From the NCBI GenBank assembly GCA_917880885.1, contig OU862933.1, positions 11,273,679-11,337,678 on the forward strand: a DNA stretch of 64,000 nucleotides. Reading direction: 5' to 3'. Shown piece by piece: positions 55,540-64,000 of this stretch; position 1 is the first letter of the stretch; each line of letters begins with the position of its first letter. Source of the stretch: Limnephilus marmoratus. Lineage: Eukaryota > Arthropoda > Insecta > Trichoptera > Limnephilidae. The position numbers were made by a program, and so were the translations under genes. The notes beneath the pieces were generated by a model. That model made no database searches. It was not told the origin of the DNA and was given only the letters and a program-made list of their open reading frames with translations.

Positions 55540-56715
55540 GTCCTAGTGAGATTGATTATTATGAGAAAACGTGTGTTTTATATTCTGTGGAAAGCAACAA
55601 ATAAATAAATACATAATACGTTACTCTTAACCTCCTCATAAATTTTATTGACCAGTGAATATTCCTCTTTTCACCATATTGATTTTACCTTGGAACAGCT
55701 AATCTAATAATATATTAATGATAGGAACTCTATCCGCACTATTTCAATGTTCTGTTGTACGAAATCCATTATCAATTGTTGACTCTGAATGCAGTTTGCA
55801 GTCGCAATCAGTGGATTTATGATCTCGGGGTGTTTTAGACCGTAATGAATAGTTGACACGTGAATGGCGTTCGGATAAACAGTAAGTTCCTTATTCAGGT
55901 GGCAATCAGTAAATACATTAATATTTAACGTGAATGAATAAAAAGTGGAATGTTGGTCAATATTTTTACGTGGGCATTATAAGAACTACTTAAATTTACG
56001 ATTACCAGTCAAACATCCATACGACCGCTTCATTACAAGCCAAACAGTGTACGTATATATAAAAATTTCACTTTTTTTTTAACGCACAATTGCGTGAAAA
56101 AAAGAAAGCAAAAAAAACATTTGTTATTTCGCTAGAAAACTTTTACTAATTAATAGATGTACCAACAGATGTCCCTAATTTCTAATGTATGATTTACACC
56201 GAAAGGCATGACCTTTTCGACGCTAACACAAACGGTTATTCCCTTGAATTCGCATTGTGCACACAAAATCATTTTTTGAAGTATAGAGTCAACATTTGAG
56301 TATGTCATTTGCGACATTAAGGATTTTTAGTTCCTGCTTTTGACACTTCGGCGCTGTGATTACAGAGTTCCAGCTGCGGCGTGCATGGAAATCACACACA
56401 TTTTTGAGAGTGTAGATTTTATGTAACAATTTTATAAATTTTAATATTTTTGTGTGAGTAATGAATGTAGTGTGGGCGGCGCTTATGTGCCCATATGGAA
56501 TGCATACCTCTGTCTATGAAATTAGGTAAAATAACATCGCAGAAAAGAGGAAAAGTATAAAATTAAAAATATTAAAATTGTATGTAGACAAGTAGGGTGT
56601 AGGTAAGTAGATAGGTAGACACATTAAAAATAAGCAGGATAAACAAAAATAAAAATTAGTTACCTTTCAAAACTTGCAAAATTCTCAATACTAAATAAAA
56701 TATATCTATTAATTC
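55540..56715. other. Unassigned sequence
   Basis: No gene or repeat is recognised; a SINE-A-like GTATTCACATAAAGAAAAA end lies at 56720-56760. Confidence 0.45.
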
Positions 56716-56769
56716 GCAATAGGCAGTTAGGACTCTTATACGGTATTCACATAAAGAAAAAATAAATGT

Positions 56770-57529
56770 GTTAGACGATATATTATGTTGTTATTAGTAG
56801 GTATTACACAGAAAATTAAAGTGCAAAGTATTTGTTACTTTCTAAAAGATATGTCGATTTAAAAATCCATATATTTTTATTAATACTTACATATGAGTAT
56901 TTTCGCCGCTGTAAATCTAGATACAAAGTAGTAAATAGCGGTCGAATCGACCCGCACAAGATGTGCTGTAATTGACTTATGGTCTGCTGAAAGTTCAATA
57001 GCCAATCAAATAAATATCCCGCAGGATGTAGTTGAAAATAACATGTTCATATTGTTCATTATAATAAATTTAATATTAATGACCGTATTCGTTTCACAAG
57101 CTTATTTGTATTTGGTCTCAGATTAGAACAATGTAGGCGTTAGTTAAAATATTTTCACAGTAAAATTAAATGGCTAAGAAAAAATGTAAAATAATTAATA
57201 TAGAAATTTAGAGAAGACAATTAAGCTAAATGCTAAATGAGTATTTTAGTATAATCTTTACTACGAAACGGTTTACATTATAAATCCAAAAAAATGCTTG
57301 AGACAAATTGAAGCTTTTACTTCCGTTTCCATTGTGAGAGTCTAAATAAAGTTGTTAATCACTTTATAAAAAATACAGGCGAAAACATAATTATATGTGA
57401 TAATTTTAATAAATATAAAAAAAAAATAATTAAAAATACAATTCTATGGCTAACCTTATCTTAAACAGTTTTCCTTAAGAACTTTTTGTTTAAAATTATA
57501 CACGACTACACGACTGGAGTAAAACTTCA

Positions 57530-57535
<6 letters not shown>
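56770..57535. other. AT-rich sequence, nothing recognised
   Basis: No supported feature is visible. Confidence 0.45.
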
Positions 57536-58057
<522 letters not shown>

Positions 58058-58339
58058 ATCCTTTTTCGTAACGCATTCACCAATTTACCCCCCTTGCCGA
58101 GCGTGCGTAGTTTTACTTAAAAAAAACATTTTTGTGCTTGAAATCGTGACCTCTAGGCTCAGCTTGCCAAGCGATTTTTATGCCTATTACCAGTATTCGT
58201 GGCGTAACACAAAACAAAGAAGACATACATTTTTGGCTTGTGGCTTCCCTTTAACCAGAGGTGCTATGAAAGTAAGTAAGCGATCGGTTTAAATAGATTA
58301 AAGCCCTGAAAAGATTCAGTTTACCTGCAATTAAAAGAT

Positions 58340-58590
58340 CAGACTATGCAATTCACACGCGATAGAAGTGAAACCTTCAGAAAACCAAAGTAGACAAGAG
58401 TAGGGGGACTACGAAGCACCGCACAAAGAGGAGACCGATTATACTATATCATTCTCTCGCAGGCTAAATTCTATAGATGTATGTGTTTGTCACTTTTGAG
58501 TATCGCTATTTTCCGTTTGTTGAGTTTCAAATCACAATGGTGATAAAGAAGTTTTCACTTCAAAAATATAGGTAAGTGCATTGTGATATT
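58340..58590 (+). repeat. Repeat D copy 4
   Basis: The longest copy: TGCAATTCACACGCGATAGA to GAAGTTTTCACTTCAAAAAT. Confidence 0.75.
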
Positions 58591-58599
58591 ACAACACCT

Positions 58600-60995
58600 C
58601 TTTCGATAACTTATGACTTATGACATATTCACCAGACTCGGAACCGTGTCGGGTTCCGCTATCACTTTTATTTTTTTATTGTTTGAAACATATAGAGAGT
58701 GTTAACAACTATAACATAATGGAACTTAATTGGTCTACAACATATGAATTTTATTGTTATAATTATTTTACTGTATGACTATTTGTTTCCTCAATTAAAA
58801 GAAATAATAAAAAAATACAGTAATAAAGTTACCGTTGGGATGTGCATAGCTGATATTAATACTCCAATAAAAAATGTTTACAGGATGCGTAATCAAGGTT
58901 TAATTTGTTACTAGACGGAGATGCCAGTAGTGTAAAAACAGAAATAATAATAAATCAAAATGAAATTAAAAAAAAAAAAAAAGTAAGCTGCAGAAAAAGA
59001 GAAGAAAGAAATGACACGATAGAGCAATTAAATAACTGTTCTCCATGACATATTATCATGGTAGACGATTGTTACTTTGTTTTTTGAAATACTCGTACAT
59101 GACGCTGTTGATGTAGATATTAGTTTGATCCCTACATCATTTAGTATTTCCATCAAATTCAAGTATATGTACATGTCTTACAAGCTGAGACATCCCGGTA
59201 AGAGTAGACTTCATATGCTAAATTTATTCAGATGTTTTTTTTTAAGAACAAGTAATATTTTATTCATATATACATTTAAAATATGTAGAGATATTTGTAT
59301 TGTTAGTGGTCCTTATTAAAAAAATATGATAATTAAAGCGACTTAATTTATGACAGTCCATTATACTTTAGTCTCTTGTATATCCATAAAAAACATTGTA
59401 GTCACAGATATATGACTAATATTCAAATGTCTATGATTGCAGCAGAAATTTTGCAGGGAAATAATTTTTATGGGCTTCTTTTTAATGAACTGTGAGAGAT
59501 TTTAAAATGGGGAAATAGAGGTTCAATACTTATTAACGATATCATGGGCAAAGAATAGTGATCAATGCCTAAAAAATAATCGGCGATTGCCAAAAATAAT
59601 TTCAAACCACAGCAGACCTTGAGATTGTATTTCATATTATTTCATGAAAATAATTTTCCTCGGGGACTATGTCATCCTTGGGGAAATTTCGTGGAGGGTC
59701 TTTTCGGGGAGAAATGATAGATATTATGATAAATATTATGAGGTGCAAGACATAATCTGTAATAATAATTTATAGTCACCTGCTGACAAGCTAGATGTTT
59801 GACTTAATTTCTATAACCTTACCAATCTATAAACTTACCTTAAAGTACCCTTGTACTTTTCTACATTTTAAAATACAATAAAAAAAAAGTTTCGCAGAAG
59901 GAAAACGTGTAATTTCGACGTTTCAAAACGCCTATGTAATACATAAAGTGCTGCAAAATTGGCATCTTTATTGGTAGGGCGATTTTTTGCCCGACATTTA
60001 TTAAATTGTCGAAGTACTAAGCAACGGTGTTCGTACTAAGGTCATTGATAAACAAACGCCGACACATTTCTCATCGATTTTGTTTAACTATCGATATGCT
60101 TGTGCTAGGGACTCTGATAAAAGTGGTCGGTTATCGGACATCTAATAAAATACCAACTCAACGTAAAATTAAAAAATATTTGCTGCGGTTTAAGCCGATT
60201 TAGCGGCTATAGCCGATTACAGAGTTTGCAATTTCCCTTCCATTCGCTGGTGATAATTAACAACTGCCATTTGTAACACCTTATCAACCTATATATTACG
60301 TACGTTGAATCTGTTATTGTACCTTTGAATAACAACAAGTTTGTAAGCGTTTCTTCGGCAGCAAAGTGAGTGACACTTTTTAATCAACACAGCGCCGCTC
60401 GCAATAACTTTGTCCGTCGCGCCGCGCGCCGGTAACTCGGCACCGTCAACTTCCTTAAGTAAGAGAAAAGATTGGTTTGCGAACCCACCCTATACCCAAG
60501 CCTCCTCCATTAATATGCAAATTTTGTTTAGGCCCTCAAACCCCATTCCGTTATTTTTTTCCTTCGCACACTGCGATGAGAAAAGTTTGGATGTGGCGTA
60601 GACTCAGAAAATCTCAGATAGGCTGTTAAGTCCTATAATTTATCCCAGTGACTGCTGACTTCTACTACAAGGAATTGTTCAAATAGACTAACCTCTAATG
60701 TGCCAAAAATCACCATAAAACGTGGCATTTATATCCATTTTCAATGCCAAACCAACTAATTAACTCAATCCAAAATTATGAAATATGTATATTTATGAGT
60801 ATCTACGAGAAATAACAGGTGATAAGATTTTGGGTTGGCGTTTTTGACAAAATCTAAAATTGTATTCGAAAACTGAGTTCTAGAAGGCTTACGATCTCCC
60901 TGCTATCTCCTCATCCTCCCTTTGCCCCTCCTCCTTCCCATCCATCAACCAGTCTCCGATGTTATCTCCCTCTCATATGCTCTCTCTTTCTATTA
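58600..60995. other. Mostly unassigned sequence
   Basis: A SINE-C 3' fragment lies on the minus strand at 59655-59718 (AAAAGACCCTCCACGAAATT). A GC-rich patch at 60390-60445 (CGCGCCGCGCGCCGG) could be part of a 5' UTR or promoter, without other support. Confidence 0.4.
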
Positions 60996-61004
60996 TGTTA
61001 TCTA

Positions 61005-61146
61005 GAATGTTCCGGGATGTTCTGAAATATATACCCCAACAATGGCTAGACCCACCCATACAAAAAGGCTTCGAATGTTCTAAAATAATGTTTCAGATCA
61101 AAGTTCCATAACATTCTACAACATTCGGGAGTGTTCTGGAATGTTC
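61005..61146. promoter_or_regulatory. Clustered phased heat-shock-type sites
   Basis: First array: GAA, TTC, GGA, TTC at 61005, 61010, 61015, 61020. A GAA/TTC pair sits at 61073-61080. Second array: TTC or its degenerate partners every 5 bp from 61104 to 61144, ending GAG, TTC, GAA, TTC (61129-61146). The last four units match 21998-22015 almost exactly. Confidence 0.7.
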
Positions 61147-61244
61147 ACATTTCTGCACATATATTTCGCATATATCTGCAGCTTCGTTTTCTGATGTGTT
61201 CTTTACACAAACTTTCAGGTTCACAAATTCTAATCTTTACATAA

Positions 61245-61505
61245 GATAAAATGAAGTCGCTCCCGCTGTATGTGCGCTTAGATCTTTTAAACTACGCAAC
61301 GGATACTGATTCAAGAGGAAGGTTTATACGTAAAATACATGCATATTATAGTAGAGAAAAGTCAAGAAATTCAAAGGTTCAATTTAGGCAGCGGGCAGCT
61401 GGAAAGCAGCGTGGCGGTGTGAATTTGATATGTATGCAAATTAACAGAGGGGGTTGGTTATAAAGGTTGGGTAAGCCACAGCAACGTGTGGCTGGCTCTG
61501 CTAGT
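61245..61505 (-). repeat. ACTAGCAGAGCCAGC-end repeat, minus strand
   Basis: On the minus strand it begins TACTAGCAGAGCCAGCCACA and reaches GTTTAAAAGATCTAAGCGCA and GCGGGAGCGACTT, matching both ends of the 33332 element. The 70-codon plus frame inside it is incidental. Confidence 0.6.
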
Positions 61506-61509
61506 AAAT

Positions 61510-62230
61510 TATAATATCCCGTAATTTTTCATCGGCATGCACTAGTTAGATTATAATTTTTTCAGTATTATGCGGTTGATTTATTTTCATACCTGGTAAA
61601 TATTTTTGGGTCATTTCATTACCGGAGATGTCAATCTGTTCATTTTATATCACTGTGACATAGTAGGTAATGAAAGGAGCGAGGTAATTTAACGGGCGAT
61701 GAGCGACATTTGAATTGAAATTTTATAAGCAAGACAAAAGGCAGTAAACGTTATAAATCACAAGCGAGGGACCATGAATCTCCATAGTTCCATCATCGCA
61801 AGTCACAACGCAAAGTTCAAGCAATAGACCTTCTTCTTTATACCTACTATCTACTATAAAAGTCTTGATAATACACAAAAAAAATGTTTGTTATCTTTTT
61901 GTAAGGAAGAATATAGACTAAAATGTGTCGAACCTGGAGGGAAATCACTGTTTTACTTAAGGAGAAGGAATTTTCCTTAACCTTTATTATAGATAGGATT
62001 ATACATGCATTTAATTTCAAAGCGTTCAAAAGGCGTCGTCGATAAAGATTAAATCTAAAAACAAACTCAAAACTATCCTAGTTTATATCGTTTTGAGGTG
62101 TATCAACTCTCAACACAGTAGTGCACATTAGAAGAGTGTCGACTCTCGTCGTTAGTATCTAACGGTTAAGGAAAAAGCTGATGACACATATAGAAAGTTG
62201 GGCTTCCACAGTATCGGGTTCTCTAGCTTC
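61510..62230. other. Unassigned sequence
   Basis: No supported feature is visible. Confidence 0.45.
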
Positions 62231-62237
62231 AGAATTA

Positions 62238-63180
62238 CGAGGTTTATCCAGAAAGTAAGTGTACTGTGACCACAACGGGCGGAGGTTTTTAGTTTTTTGA
62301 GGGTTGGCAACACTTAGTGATACAGGGTAGTCTCCTGACCAGAAAGAGCATCGCAGGAACATTATTGTATGTAAACTCACGTTTTAGTGTCCAGTTGCGT
62401 GAAAGTTGTCGGCAAAATATCCTGCCAAGTGCTTTGATCTGCTTTTTACTCACGGAAGAATACACCTACAAGAAAAGAAGGTGAGGATTTCTGAGCTTTA
62501 TTGTAACTGGAGATGAAAGTGGGTGACTCATTACACGCCTGGGAAAAAAAACAGTCGTCAAAGTGGCGTCACACCAATTCCCCATCTGTGAAAAAATTGA
62601 AAACCTCAATTACGGGCAAAAAAAATTATGGCCTCAGTGTTTTAGGACCGAAAAGCATCATTTTGTTCAAATTTCGGCCTCAGGTGGAGATCATCAGTGC
62701 ACAACAATATTGTGTACCCTAAAAAAACTCAAAAGGAGCATTCAAAACAAAAGTAGGGGAATGCTGACCAGAGAAGTGTGCCTTTTTCACGAAAACATCC
62801 GACCTCACAAAGCCTTAGCCACCAATAAAATCACGGACTCATTTGATTGGGATGTTTTGAACCACTCCCCGTAATCCCCTGACTTGGCGTCTTCAGATTA
62901 TCATCTTTTGACCTTCCTAAAGGCATGGATGGATGAAAATAAATTTTCAACTGACGAGCGGGTGCAGAATGTGGCCCTGAAGAGGGGGAAGGAACTGGCG
63001 GGAGAATTCTTCGAGAAGGGCAAAAGAAACTTGTGCCACGGCTCACCATATGCATTGAACGGGTTAGCAATTATTTGGAAAAATTATCAACAAGTGTATC
63101 AACAATATCCTGTATTTTTTTTTCTAATACACTTTTTCAAAAAAAAAAAAATAGTACACTTACTTTCTGGATATGCCTCG
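62238..63180 (+). mobile_element. mariner element, internally deleted
   Basis: Terminal inverted repeats of about 28 bp run inward from CGAGG and contain ATCCAGAAAGTAAGTGTACT. TA flanks both sides (62236-62237 and 63181-63182). The 943 bp length is short of the normal 1.3 kb; the N-terminal coding part is largely missing. Confidence 0.95.
62500..63115 (+). pseudogene. mariner (DD34D-type) transposase remnant
   Basis: Pieces in order: TGDES (first catalytic Asp, near 62507), SSKWRHTNSP, TILCTLKKLKRSIQNKSRG, LFHENIRPHKALATN, then SFDWDVLNHSP, a stop, and SPDLASSDYHLLTFLKAW. The second catalytic position, normally HDN, is HEN, an Asp-to-Glu change. A TAA stop at about 62872 replaces the usual aromatic residue before SPDL, and frameshifts lie near 62515-62550. 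The third Asp (SDYHL) is kept. Clearly inactive. Confidence 0.88.
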
Positions 63181-63189
63181 TACTTAGAG

Positions 63190-64000
63190 CATCTAATAAG
63201 ATGGACGACTGGTCCAGTTAAATATTCATTGTAAACCTTACGATAACATAAATGGAGCAACATGTAAATTCGACGAATCTCGATCTTTATTCGATCGTTT
63301 TCCCGAACATATTTCAAGTAAACTCAATCACCGTCTATAGTGCAGGTTAAGGGCCCGCAACCCGGATTTGTACCGATTTATTACATATTTCCCTTAAATA
63401 CGGTAAATCCTTTAAAGCTCTTAAAAAAATATATGTTATTCTTGAAGATAATATATAGACTTTGCCCGCGCCGAAACGCAAATTATATAAAATTCCCTGG
63501 ATAGAAAAAAATCGCAAAGTATGCTCCAAAAATTATTATTAACACATTTGTTTCAGTTATTTTATTTTATAGTTATATGTATGAAAAAATTCACAGTGTT
63601 TCTTTAAATGCTGTTTAAGATAATGCCCGCGAGATTTTTGGTCTATTATACGAGTATTTTATTAAACATTTTCGCAATTTTCGCATCGATTTTGTCGCCG
63701 TAAATGTTAGCGCTCTCCTCTAACATTCGTAATTTCGTATCTCTCCAACTTCTTTTTTTCAGGCCCGGTTGCAGAGCCTTAACACAACGTTGAACAAATA
63801 ACAACTTTTACGTTAATTGCTTTCAGTTCTCTCAGATGACAACACAATTGATTACTTATTTTTTAATTGGTAGAATAATTTACATTTTACAACGTAATTT
63901 GACAACTTTGGCCTCACTGGGTGGCTTATAGTAGCCCTCATTTTATAATACAAAATTCAACAAGATGAAGAAATATTTTTTATAAAATACTAGATGGTTC
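63190..64000. other. AT-rich sequence, nothing recognised
   Basis: No supported gene or repeat is visible to the window end. Confidence 0.45.

Noticed and set aside
61251..61463. 70-codon plus-strand gene
   Set aside because: It lies wholly within a repeat related to 33332-33640 and is not conserved as a frame there.

Overview
This window looks like repeat-rich, intergenic or intronic DNA from an insect-like eukaryote. It is AT-rich, has no operons or bacterial gene layout, and I recognise no complete host gene. The organism call is an inference from the transposon mix: piggyBac-type ends, mariner/Tc1, hAT, PIF/Harbinger, Penelope-like elements (PLE), several non-LTR (LINE) families and tRNA-headed SINEs. 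I cannot name the species.

Layout. 0.8-1.5 kb: an inverted pair of PLE endonuclease fragments with a hammerhead ribozyme motif. 2.8-6.5 kb: a minus-strand LINE split by a 1.3 kb mariner at a TA site. 7-9 kb: a 0.72 kb repeat family and a LINE tail. 10.7-11.8 kb: a piggyBac-like element. 12.3-12.8 kb: tRNA-SINE sequences. 13.7-14.9 kb: a hAT element with an exact 8 bp target duplication. 16.2-17 kb: a SINE/LINE chimera. 20-25 kb: PLE remnants, a repeat with phased heat-shock-type sites, and LINE tails. 25-28 kb: MITEs and a LINE nested in a MITE and carrying a SINE fragment. 28-33 kb: a further LINE and a piggyBac MITE inside a SINE. 33-36 kb: a PLE interrupted by a Harbinger element. 36-49 kb: dense SINEs and repeats. 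49.8-50.3 kb: a 43 bp minisatellite. 50-55.5 kb: more repeats and a PLE inverted pair nested in another transposon. 57.6-58 kb: a large hexanucleotide tract. 61-61.5 kb: a second set of phased heat-shock-type sites. 62.2-63.2 kb: a decayed mariner.

The genes do not form a pathway. The elements relate by nesting and by dependence. SINEs carry Pol III promoter boxes, and one SINE family shares its 3' tail with a LINE reverse transcriptase fragment. LINE 3' ends carry hairpins followed by A-rich simple repeats. PLE copies carry self-cleaving ribozyme motifs. Nearly all coding sequence is broken by stops, frameshifts or truncation. The most unusual signals are the 5 bp-phased GAA/TTC arrays near 22.7 and 61.1 kb, the hammerhead motifs, the covarying LINE hairpins and the SINE/LINE chimera.
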